Origin: Linanthus parryae
Lineage: Eukaryota > Streptophyta > Magnoliopsida > Ericales > Polemoniaceae
Direction: 5' to 3'
NCBI GenBank assembly: GCA_023055425.1
Contig: JALGPY010000004.1
Coordinates: 112,199,504 to 112,263,503, forward strand
Length of the DNA: 64,000 nt
The notes below the pieces were generated by a model. That model ran no database searches, was not told where the DNA came from, and saw only the letters and a program-made list of their open reading frames with translations. Within the stretch, counting starts at the first letter, position 1, and each line of letters opens with the position of its first letter. A program made the position numbers and the translations under genes. This document shows positions 49,172 to 59,380 of the stretch, one piece after another.

Positions 49172-52100
49172 TACATGAAGTAACATTCTGCAATTCTGCA
49201 TATCTGAATTATGTAGGATATAATAATGGCTTAATTACTAACTGCATACCCCCAGTATGATGAAACTATCACATTGCAACCCCCATTTCTTGAATAGTCT
49301 GATTGCATCCCCCATTTGCAAAAGCATGTCAATTTGAAGCTGGTAAAAAAATCCATCAATCACATCCTTTTTTTAAGGATAAAATTATCCATTCCCTTAT
49401 ATGATGGACACTAAGAACATCATCACAATCACCACCATATCACCGCCTACGAATCACGGGTGCTTCTAGGAGGTCGCGCACCCGCACCAGGTGTTCATGG
49501 GTGCTTTGTGGATAAGATAGTGGTCATTTTGAAAGTTTTAGTTGAGAGGTCTTCTAAAAAAACAACTACAATTAACCAAAAGAACGTGCATCTATGTTAA
49601 TATTGTTGATAGTAACTTTGTATCTGTGAATCTGTTATGAATTTATGTTTGATTACAATTTGGATAACTATTATAGTTGCTGTTGCTTTAGTAAAATGGT
49701 ATCACAAATAATATAGAATATAAATGAAGTCGCTGCATCCACGCCATACCCGCACCCTTGATTTTTGGGAATTTTCCGCACCTGCACCCAGTTCCCGCAC
49801 CAGCTCCAGCTCCTGCAGTCGTGCTTCTTCACCGCCACACCCAACCCAGTATTCGGCCACATAAACACAAGTTCCGGCCACCACAGCTACTTTAGGAACC
49901 ACCACCCATGAACCCCAGAAACCAAATCGACGAAAACCTCTCTCCCCTTCAACACCCCCCCCCCCCCCCTCCTCGCAGAACTGAAACACTTCACAGCCAG
50001 CATCGTGTCATTGTTAATCTCCTCTAAACCCAACCTCCATGAAACCCGAAGACCACCATTCCTCCATCAAATCCAGTATACACACATCCCTGAAAATCCT
50101 CTACCTCTTTGCCTAAATTCAATCCACCACCCACCCCACCACAACCGAGTCGAATCTAACCTTTCAGCCATCGCTTAAAACCCATCAACCACCCAAATAG
50201 ACCACAAAGATACTCAAACAAAATCCACTTCGGCCCAGTACAGATCGAAAATCGAGTGGCCTACTGCTTCTCCCTTCCTCTCAGTTTCACCCACGAAGAA
50301 CTGAGAACACAGTTCAATTGAAGCTTAATCCGTGACCCTTCTTCTTATCTCCTGACACCACCTATAACTCACAGATCAAACGACAGAGGAAGAGATAGAA
50401 GGGGGGAGAGAGAGTCGAGAGCAGAGAGAGAGAGAGAGAGAGACACGCGGAGATTGAGGGAATATCGAGAGGGGTAAAGGTAGTTTTCCCTTCCTCTTAT
50501 CTCCTTCGTTTTTTTCTTCATTTTTTCCCTTAATTTTCTTTTTAATATTGATATTATTTTGTGTATTGACAGATTTCCCCTCCTACACCCTTATTGTTTG
50601 AATGGTTTCTTTTACCAAATCAAATTGAATGTTCATCGCATATAGGGAATGCAATCAGCCTATTCTAGAAATGGTGGTTGCAACGTGATAGTTTCAGCAT
50701 ACTGGTGGGTATGTAGTGGTAATTATTTAAGGGTTGCAAATGGGGGCTGCAATCACCTTTCTCCTCCTCTATCATGCATGCCAGCGCAAAGAGGTGGGAC
50801 TTTCCAACAAGGCTACAGATTCAATTATTTGATATTGTTAAGATTGAAGTTTAAGGTAAACAGATTTTGAAGGGAAATCCCTTTATGCTAGATAAAAATG
50901 GTGGGTTGAGGCCAACATCAGATATTAAGAATATCTGCTTCCAAGATCAATTCTAATTTATACCCCTACTATACGGTTATATACTACAAACTTGTTCCAA
51001 CCCACCAATGTGCCTCTAACGCACAACTGCTAGATAAGATTTTGAAGTTCTAGCCTGTACTTCTCATACGTGCGACCCAATCTTGAACTGACTTGAGAGA
51101 ACAGAAAAAAATTAGGCCCCTTCTGGACATGAAGCCATAATAACAACAAAATGACCAGTTATTTTTCTACACGAAACTCGTAAGATTCCTAGACCTAAGC
51201 TAACATGGAAAGACAATATTTACCTCCATCAAAGGATTATTAGATAGCTGCAGAGTTTTCTTGATCATTAGCCGATCTTTGAATATAATTAAACCACCAC
51301 ATCATACTATCTCAGGAGAAAAGGAAACAAAATGGATTGCTGATTACCGTACTCCCGATTTTCGCATATTCTTCTTTTGAAACAAGATCAATATGAGCTC
51401 CAACTAAACGCTCAACTAAGAGATTTCCAGTTAGTCCAGGATCTTTGTCGGTAAGAACCTGCAACATATGAAGAGATGAATCAACAAGCTGCCCTAACAA
51501 GCAAACAATACTTTTCAAAATAAAATAACTGACCGTAGAGGTGCGTAGAATAAGGTAACAGTCCAGATTCAAGTACTTGGCAGCTACAGCAGTTGCCCTG
51601 CAATGATTGCTTTGGATGCCTCCTATAGTTATGATACAATCTGCTCCTTGTGACACAGCATCAGCCAGCAAGAACTCCAGCTTCCTGACCTTGTTTCCAC
51701 TCAGTTGTAGACCTGAAAGATCATCACGCTACCCAAATCCAAAGTTTTGGTCAATGTGAACCAGAGTACAGAAATCTATGAGCCGAACACGGTTTTGCAG
51801 TGGATATTGCTCAAGTAAACACATAGAGCACTGAAACCTATACGATCACAACAATATTTACATGCCATGTCACAGTGGCGGAGGGACTAAGGGGAAAGGG
51901 GTGGGCAATTGCCACCCCTGACTTTTAAAGAAATTCACTAGTACCCCTTCTCTCATTATCTTTTAACAAATGTACCCTCGTGAAAAATAAATTATTGCCC
52001 CGGCTGGAATCAAATATTATCAATACTACATTTGTTATAATTTGACCAAGTTTATTTGCCCTGGATGGTTTGATTTTCTATCTCTGCCACTGCCATGTCA

Positions 52101-55068
52101 TATATTCATGTATTGCAGAGTCGATACTCACATAAAATTTACAAACTGAAAGGGATGCACTAATGGTGTCCGCGTTCCCAAAGGCACCCCTCTATTTCAA
52201 GAGGATTTGCGGCATGTCAAGCGGTCTTCGCCTTGCAATGAATTAAACCACATGCTCCAGCGGGCCCATGTGGGTTCCTTTCATTCTAGTGAAAGTACTC
52301 CCCAGTGCCCAGGAGGGATACTTAAACGCGCGCTAGGACAGAGGGGAATGTGCCTTCTTAATAAAATAGTTCGTCCTTCAAACGTAGTTCCCATTTCTTT
52401 CCAACGCGGTAGTTCAGGTCAGAGTCGGAAGACATACTCTTTATTGCGGTTGGCATGCCAGCAGATGAGAGAATAACAATCATAGAGTAACTACAACCTC
52501 ACATATCTTTTCCTTGTTGGTTAGCAGCTATTAGCTTTGAGTGATTTGACAAAAAGGTGCAAGATACTATCTCAAAAAGAACGATAACCTTGAAGGCTGT
52601 AGCAATAGCTTAAAATGCTACAATTCTTATAACAAACAAATTACGCTTTGGGTTGTATGCATGAATCCATTCTTTTCCAGTGCTGGCGATATCTTCAATT
52701 TTCCCAGGATCATCAACAGGCAAAAGTGAAGGAACTAATCCAATTATCTATTTGGATGAGCTCCTGGGTTGAGCTATGCATCTTTGCCAGCATGATTTAT
52801 GTGTTTATTTCTTAATGCTACCAAAATTAGTGAGTTATTTACTCTCTTTCTTGATAGGTAAGCGCTATGTCCAGGAAAGAGTTGTCTACCAAAACTGGTA
52901 GGAGTAGCATATAAGAAGTTTCAAAGAAAAAATTCCAATTTCCAGTTTCTTCAACTTAACTCTTCTGCGCCAGATTTGAACTTTGTAGTGGCTGTTAAGA
53001 ATAATAAAGAATAACCATGCACAGGCAATGTTCATACAAGATCACCAAACCTCTAACAAGTAGCATTTTGAGATCCAAGATGACCTTCCATACAAACAAT
53101 TCATCTTTATATTTTCCAAGCTTGATCTGTTTGAACTATAGCAAGCCAAAGCCAATCTTGACCATGCTTGTCTAAAGATTGACCTCGTACACGAGCCTTA
53201 ACACTATTGCAATCATGGGGTTAACATCAATAACATTCTTCAAGTTCTATGCATTGCATTATTGTCCAATTCCTTTAGAGTAGAAATGAGTTGCCTCACC
53301 AACTACAACCTTCGTTTCTTCTCTTTCAACTTTGTTCGACTTTTTAACCCGTACCTGGGTCATTTTGACTCGGTGATTTGGATGGCAAAACGATATAATT
53401 TTTTGGCAATTATTTATTGGTATTGTAGAGTTTTACTTTACAAGATCATGCAGAGATTATCAAATTCGTGTATCGTTTTGCTAACTAAATCACCGGGTCA
53501 AAATGACCCAATAAATAGTGTCAAAAAGTGAAAGTAAGCTAAAAGAGAAGAAACTGATGTAGTATTAAATATAGAAAGTAATCATTCAGAAGCTGAATGG
53601 ATGGAATACCTACCTCAAAATGTATCCTCACTTGGGAGTTTCAAAATTGTATTCATAAATAGCATGTTTACTTAGTTATCCTGGATCAAATGTGTTGGAT
53701 TAAATGTGTTGGGGTTTGACTTGTATCAAATTGGCAAGTTTGATCCAAGGCAAAGTCAAAGTTGGTTTTCGGAAACTAATTGTTTCCAACTTTTGTTTCT
53801 CATATGGGTGGTGGTGCGGTAGGGTTTTTCACTTGGCTTGGAGTCCAAGATTTGGTAATTGGCTACATCACTATTTATAGGACTTTGTTTTGGTACTGAA
53901 GCACATGCACACATGGTAAATATATTTGAGAGCTTCAGGGGTGTGTGTGTCTGGTGGGTTAATCGGGTGGCCGGCGTGGCCGTTGTGGCCACGCCGTGCA
54001 TTGTAATCGGGTTCTCTTCTCAATAAAATATCAGGTTCTGGCCGTGGAGGTAGCTAGCGGGTTCGTTGTGAATTCGTTAGTGAACCATGTTAAATATCTG
54101 TCTCGTTCTTGTTTTGCTTTCGTCGTTCTTGCTCGAATACCCCCAGGTTATAACAAAATGGATAGAATTCGTATGACCAAGAGTTTGATTGTTACAGCGG
54201 TGAATCACGTAGAAGTTCAAGAGTAATCAAGTGGACTGATGGAATCGTATAAATGTTAATGCCCTTCGCTTTGTGTATTAAGTTTAGAGAAGCCATCCTG
54301 ATGAAGTAATCCATAGTTTCCGATACAATCTAACTGATTTTCAGATCCACCAACCCAATACAAGTGATTCTAGTTTTCTTCTGAGCCACTTGAATTGAAA
54401 CATAACTCCAAAGATCACTCCATCATGAAACTACAATAGACCCATCACCACAAAATGACCGATGAAAACGGTGTTTAACCACACCTAGAGTCATATACTA
54501 GCAAACAAGCATACACAATACACACTCAATGCTCAGAACAAATAGCAATCGCAATAGAACAGAAAGAAAAAGCTGAGTAAATGAAGTACCTTCAACCAAA
54601 CTTCCGTACCCGCAGGCAGATTAGGAAGGTTCCATCTGTGGATTGGAGTAGGAAACTGGTAAACAAAACAAACAAAAACAATCATTCGAGATCAATCAAA
54701 CTTCAATTCAGCAACTTCGAAACCGAGAGATATAGAGAGAGAGAGAGAGGAAGAGTTACTACATGTCCGAGAGAGAAGATGTGATAAGGGGTGGGTCTGA
54801 GACTCGAAGCCCATGAGGGGCACTCGTAGGATCTCTTGCGGAGGAAGCCGTCAGCGAAGTTCAGGGACGAGGAGGAGGCTTCCATGGTAGTAGTAACGGA
54901 GGAATTGCTCCGGCAAGAGAAGGAGGAGGAGCTCCGCCGTGGGCGGCGGTGGTTTGGTGGTTGATTGGACTTGAATCGCCGCCTAGTGATGATGCGATTT
55001 GGGGAGAGGAGGGAGTGGATGGTGGTAGTGCTAGTCGTAGTGCCACAGCTCCACCAGATGCAATTCAT
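42929..55068 (-). CDS. DCD2: D-cysteine desulfhydrase 2-like (ACC deaminase family, PLP enzyme)
   Basis: Ten exons on the minus strand: 55068-54763, 54655-54590, 51728-51534, 51458-51348, 48835-48744, 46217-46125, 44280-44223, 44138-44025, 43722-43625 and 43133-42929 (TAG). The total is 1,338 nt, 445 aa, phases consistent. The Ser/Arg-rich first ~70 residues look like an organellar transit peptide. The PLP-dependent fold shows SGNKVRKLEF with the Schiff-base lysine at about K137, GGIQSNHCRATA (~160-171), VGGSNSVGTW, GSGGTIAGLALG, and a C-terminal HTGGLLGLYD. Family enzymes convert D-cysteine to pyruvate, ammonia and H2S, and related proteins deaminate ACC; the choice of substrate is inferred from similarity to the plant D-CDes2 group (At3g26115, recalled). 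The start is the ATG at 55068; a longer frame would need a GTG start. Introns up to 2.9 kb contain several insertions. Confidence 0.92.
45314..45359. repeat. (GA)n microsatellite
   Basis: About 23 GA units in the intron between exons 6 and 7 of the D-cysteine desulfhydrase gene. It creates a poly-(Leu-Ser) stretch in two minus-strand frames, which are not genes. Confidence 0.95.
46930..47650. other. Possible organellar (mitochondrial-like) DNA insertion
   Basis: This part of desulfhydrase intron 5 is less AT-rich than its neighbours and lacks poly-A/T runs. It has the texture of plant mitochondrial intergenic DNA (e.g. AGAAGAGAAGTTCCTAGAAG, TCTTTGGAACAACAAATC). I recognise no mitochondrial gene in it, so this is an impression of composition and not a homology statement. 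Borders are vague. Confidence 0.3.
49124..49170. repeat. (TA)n microsatellite
   Basis: About 23 uninterrupted TA/AT units in desulfhydrase intron 4. Confidence 0.95.
49228..50731. mobile_element. TIR element (MULE-like) with possible captured gene sequence
   Basis: The left end (ACTGCATACCCCCAGTATGA, then GAAACTATCACATTGCAACC) is the imperfect inverse of the right end at about 50640-50731 (GGTTGCAACGTGATAGTTTC, then CATACTGGTGGGTATGTAGT). The matching arms are about 90 bp. The interior (49730-50460) is comparatively GC-rich, with long C-rich open stretches and a GA repeat, and ends like a plant 5' UTR/promoter. That suggests a captured host fragment of unknown origin. No target duplication is identified. 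It lies in intron 4 of the desulfhydrase gene. Confidence 0.65.
51873..52092. mobile_element. hAT-type MITE, 220 bp, with perfect 8-bp TSD
   Basis: It begins CAGTGGCGGAGG, ends CTCTGCCACTG, and is flanked on both sides by CCATGTCA (51865-51872 and 52093-52100). CAGNG termini with an 8-bp duplication are diagnostic of hAT elements. The interior is non-coding. It lies in the intron between desulfhydrase exons 2 and 3, 145 bp upstream of exon 3. Confidence 0.92.
52151..52340 (-). pseudogene. rrn16: Nuclear plastid DNA: fragment of the 16S rRNA gene (NUPT)
   Basis: Read on the minus strand this is the 3' domain of a plastid-type 16S rRNA. The plus strand shows the complements of well-known conserved segments: GTGTCCGCGTTCCC, AGGCACCCCTCT, TCAAGAGGATTTGCGGCATG, GAATTAAACCACATGCTCC and TACTCCCCAG...GGGATACTTAA. 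Several deletions are present (for example the GGTAAG segment before TCTTCGC is shortened) plus many substitutions, so it is an old, non-functional insertion. The plastid type is favoured over mitochondrial 18S by the CCTCTTGAAA-type helix. It lies 50 bp beyond a hAT MITE in desulfhydrase intron 2; flanking sequence to about 52470 may be part of the same insertion. Confidence 0.88.
53306..53562. mobile_element. Stowaway-like MITE (257 bp)
   Basis: CAACCTTCGTTTCTTCTC at the left and GAGAAGAAACTGATGTAG at the right are inverted repeats, with TA at 53304-53305 and 53563-53564. It shares the family core (TGGGTCATTTTGACTCGGTG; CACCGGGTCAAAATGACCC). It lies in desulfhydrase intron 2. Confidence 0.85.
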
Positions 55069-55885
55069 TTGCTTTGTTTGTATGTGGAAGTCCCGGTTCA
55101 CTATTTACCCAACAACGGCTTTTTTCCTCCCTTGTGATATTTCTCTCTATTTAATCACTTTCACTGGAGGGATTGTAACTTAGGATAATAAACACTGATC
55201 TCGTGTAGTGATTTATGGGCTTAAATTAGGGTAAACGCAAAGATCGTGAAAGGAGGGATCTCTCTTCTCTATGATGCGGTGAATAACTCAATTCAAATCC
55301 GCCTGAATTCACATCCAATTTGATTTATTTGAATGTGTCGACCAACACTTCACTTAAAATGTTCCTAATTCAGCAAATTAGCTTATGGTTTGAGAGAATG
55401 ACAAATGTTTGTTTGCGGGCGTAAATTAGTGATTTGTGGGCAACTATTAGAGTAAACACAAATATCATGAAAATGAGGGTAAAAACAAATCTCTCTTCTC
55501 TATGATGCGGTGAATAATCGAATTCATATCAGTCATGATCCACATTCAGTTTGAATATAAGTTTATTTGAATGTATCCACGAGTACTTCACCTACAATGT
55601 TCCTAATTCAGCAAATTAGCTTAAGGTTTGAAAGAATGACCAATGTTTTCTATTGAGCTCTTCCAATCTTGGTTAGATTGTCACCAACATCATTTGCACA
55701 TGACCATTCGTTAGAGTTTGAGTAAGTTGTTGATATTGATGTATTTTAAGACATCGATAACCAAAGAATCAAGCATATAATAAACATTTGCAACCAAAAG
55801 CTCTAAAGCAAATTGAATTTTACAGAGGCACGATCGGACATGTCGACTTCTCTAGCATATTTCAATAATATTTAACTATTGTATT
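55069..55885. other. Upstream region of the desulfhydrase gene
   Basis: On the minus strand a weak TATA-like TTAAATAG lies near 55146-55153, about 80 nt before the start codon. Further out are the two-copy tandem repeat (55208-55650) and an AT-rich stretch with no gene. The HD-ZIP gene starts 8.6 kb further on and is transcribed in the same direction. Confidence 0.5.
55208..55650. repeat. Tandem duplication, two copies of ~221 bp
   Basis: Copies at 55208-55428 and 55429-55650 share GTGATTT.TGGGC, CTCTTCTCTATGATGCGGTG, TTCACTTAAAATGTTCC or its variant, and CAGCAAATTAGCTTA in order. Differences are scattered. It lies in the upstream region of the desulfhydrase gene, so any promoter element in it is doubled. 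Confidence 0.85.
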
Positions 55886-56486
55886 CAGGGCCGGCCCATC
55901 CACTAGCCGGATTAGGTGTTCGCCTAGGGCCCCTAATTTTAAGGGGGTCCCGTAGTATTTTTTCAGGAGTAGGGATAATATTGTAATTTATAATACGTAG
56001 TGAAAAAAAATATGGTCGAAAATCTAACTGATTTAGAAGATGAAATCACGTGAGAATGATAACTGACTTTGATCGTGCCAATAATCAACAACGTGTCCTG
56101 ATTTTTAATTAGCATTGAATTAGGGATGCTTTTACCTCTTCAGCTACCAACGTTCACTTACTTTGATGGTAACTACAATCTACAACTTACCCTAATTTTT
56201 ATCTCTTTAATAAAATTACTAACGTCTATATGCTTAATTTTTTATTTTTTGGTAACTTATGTTTATATATAAATCATCTCCTAAATATTGTAATTTTTTT
56301 TGTAGTGGGTAAGGTTTTATGTCCCCGCACATTTTTTACGGGTTAGAAACATTAACTATTAGTAAAATGCGGGGTATATGCCGCCCTACAGTTGAGTCTG
56401 TTTTTTAATCACAGTTATGCTTATGGTAAAAGGGGCCTCACTTTCAACTATCGCCTAGGGCCCATGAAAATCTAGGGCCGGCCCTG
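55886..56486. mobile_element. hAT-type MITE, 601 bp, with perfect 8-bp TSD
   Basis: It starts CAGGGCCGGCCC, ends GGGCCGGCCCTG, and is flanked by ATTGTATT at 55878-55885 and 56487-56494. Inner repeats include CGCCTAGGGCCC near both ends. There is no transposase frame. Its GC-rich ends contrast with an AT-rich interior. Confidence 0.93.
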
Positions 56487-56759
56487 ATTGTATTGGGGCC
56501 TCATAAGCAAGTTAAATTCACAGTGGAATGTCACTTAGTACACAATAATTCCCGAATCCCTAAATTCAAGAGCTCGCCAAGACCAACGAACATCAAACCA
56601 TCAGCACACGGAGGGCTCTTAGGATTCAGGAACTGTATTCTTATTTGCTATCCACCCAACTTATTACTTATTACAGAATTAACATACTACAGCAAGCAAG
56701 GAAAAGTCTTTCACGAGCCATTTACTAATATCATATTCCAAATCATTTCATATACATAT

Positions 56760-58230
56760 ATTTTTTTAGAAGAAAATTTGATTTATTTTCGGATTAGTCA
56801 CAGCCATAAAATCCTCACGGGTTACATCGTTAGCCCAAAACGGCGTTTCAGAAGAGAAACTAGTGTCTCCTTCAGCTAATCCTCTACTTGTAAAAATGTG
56901 CGAATCTTTGTTCCCTCCACGAATAACATGCAACACTTCCACCATATCAAATTTTGACAGTAAGCTTCGTCCTTTTTGCACTAACCCACGTAACTCGGAC
57001 AGTGCATTAAAGCCCTGTATGCGACCACAACTGCCAGTATTGAAAAGAGCAACACCAACCAACGAATCTGATTATAATTGAAGCTTCTTGACTTTCATTT
57101 CAAGGGAGAATTCTAGTCCAGCAATCATTGCATAGACTTCAGCGAAAGCGGAGTTCGAATTGGTGGGATTCTGACCATACAACCTCTAATGAAGGCTCCT
57201 GAGTTGCTACGAAGGACAGTGCCTAGACCATTGGTTGTGCCAAACTCCTGCCAAAAAGCATTGTAATCCATCTTCATGAGTTATGTCGGCGGACAGGCCC
57301 AGTTTGCAACCGGTGTGATAGAGGAGAGCAATTTTCTTCAAAAAAAAATCCCATAGGATACATTCTTTGTACCAATGGATGGAGTTGATACTAGTGTTTG
57401 CGATTGTTTCCGGCAAAAAAAAAATATGCTCCTTCAAAGCGCATTTTATTGCGACCACGCCAGATTGTCCAGATAGCGACGACGAGTTTTTCACACTGCG
57501 GGGCTGTCAAAATGTCCAGTTGCTCCAATATTCACTGCCTCATAGGTAACTTTTTCCTTGCTAAAGAATCAGTACAAATTATCAATTCCCAGACTTTGTG
57601 TACCTTCTTGCAACGGGTGAAGAGATGATCTTATCCTTCCTGCAAGTTTTTGCAAATTTGACACATGGTGTCCACAACACTGCCTCTATGGGCCAATCTC
57701 ATTAACACCGGGAGAGAATTGTGATAAGTTCGTCATATCGGAAAGATAAACTTCTTAGAGATCCAGAGGGACCAAATTTTGTGCAAAGTTTTGGAATTAA
57801 CCAGGCATGATGATGTAGAAGCTGAGTCGCTTGTAAGCCGTCTTTGCGCTCCATACCCACTAGAAATAGAATACACCCCATCATCGGAGTGTTTTCAGTA
57901 GAAATTGTCAAAGGGGGACAGAGCTGTGAATGGGGATTGAGCATATTGCATACTCGTCTACCGGCCATAAGAGCTGCCGAATATTATTCAAGCTCCAACT
58001 ACCCGTATTGGCATCAATAAGCAAACTATCCTCGAGCGTTCTCCCAGCATTGCGGACCAAGTGTAATCACTCTATGGGTGGAGGGACGAGGTATCCAACA
58101 ATTGCCAAAAATCTTCACGTTATTCCCATACTCTTCTATTTTAGGGCCAAACAAGCCCACTTGCGACTTCCTTTGTTCAATGCCATTGAAGTTGCAAGAG
58201 ATTCCATTTCGGGCTGAAAGAGCCCACTTG
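56760..58230 (-). mobile_element. Decayed L1-type LINE 3' portion (zinc-binding domain plus RNase H)
   Basis: Minus-strand frames, often shifted or stopped, read in order: a segment like LLIDANTGSWSLNNIRQLLW (about 57960-58040); SGYGAQRRLTSDS and LHKIWSLWISKKFIFPI; LMRLAHRGSVVDTMCQIC (Cys-containing zinc-binding part); VAIWTIWRGRNKMRFEG (near 57440). RNase H follows, with GTVLRSNSGAF, AEVYAMIAGLEF and SDSLVGVALFN (56990-57200). A TAA interrupts the frame just before SDS. This is the usual order at the 3' end of plant LINE ORF2. It is inactive. A short duplicated string (GCCCACTTG.GACTTCCTTTG) lies at its 5' side near 58155 and 58220. Confidence 0.88.
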
Positions 58231-58239
58231 TGACTTCCT

Positions 58240-59380
58240 TTGTTCTCACTAATCAATCAAAACAAAGAAATTAAATGCAGGTCCTTTTGGGTTTGTGAAG
58301 TAAAGAGTAATACTATGTTGCCATTTATCAATTGGGTTGTTGTCAAAACCCACCCCCACGTTCTCTCAACATTTAAAACCCACCCTCAAAGTTATTGCTG
58401 GCCCCAAAAAAAACTCTTCCCTACCATGTGATCCGTGCTTTTATATCCTTCAAACTTGTCCTACCATAAAAATAGCTAAGTACACCTCATGGATTATTAG
58501 GTTTTTATTAGGGTTTCATAAAATCCAAAATTTGCTAGAACTTAGAACTCACAATGCCTATAGAACTTTGAATGACTGTGTGCTAAGATTTACTTTGTCT
58601 GTTCTTGTATAGAATGACTGTTTTTTATAAATGTTACAGTAAAATCCAAGTTGTCAAACCCGCGAGTTTGACGAGTTTATGCATTTCATGAGAAAACGGG
58701 TTGATTCGCTCAAAACCTATCATCTGACAAACCCACAGCAAATCAGTGTAAACCCGTCAGACCCGTAGACCCGCAGGTTGATCTACAGGTTTAACGAGTC
58801 AAACTCTGTGAAAATAGTATGAGCTTCATCACGAATCGAATCTACCCATTTGCTTGTTGCACTAAAGTGACCCACTAACCATCCACATAATCATCTCGGA
58901 GTAAACAAGAAACAAGTGACGATATATAAACAGAAGTCAATGCCCGAACCATACATATCAGTCTTGCTGTGAACAAGTACGAAGAAATTAAAGCCCGAAA
59001 AAAATGTCAGAAAATACAGCAGGAAAGGCCTGTACGGTGCGTTCTTGACTCCTACCTAGTTTGAAAAATAAAAATAAAAAATGAAATGGAGGAAAATGAA
59101 GAAGAGAAATCAAAGAAAGTAGTTGCAATGACTTTGGGGGCAGCAGAAACAGGCAGCAGCAGTAGTAGCAGTTGCATGCAGCAATAAATCAACTTCAGCA
59201 GCAGCTATTGATGATGGTGTGCAGAAGGAGTCATTCATTCCAAAAACTCTCCTCCCCAACTACCCAAATTTACTTAACCTTCATTCAAAGTATTAATGGA
59301 AGGTAAGCAATGAAAGCAGTGAGAGAGAACATGGAAGAGGTGGGTGAAAGACAGTTGTGGGTGTAGTTGGGGTTAGTTGA
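58240..59380. other. Spacer and 3' flank of the HD-ZIP IV gene
   Basis: No gene is seen. A short segment rich in CCCGT/ACGGG words (58650-58800) looks repetitive. The last 250 bp before 59381 should be the 3' UTR of the minus-strand HD-ZIP gene and contain AGCAG/GCAGCA-rich sequence. Confidence 0.55.

Noticed and set aside
55069..55101. Longer N-terminus for the desulfhydrase starting at 55101
   Set aside because: The codon at 55101 is GTG, not ATG, and the first real ATG in frame is at 55068.
56863..57081. Plus-strand 72-codon frame
   Set aside because: It is the antisense shadow of the minus-strand LINE RNase H domain.
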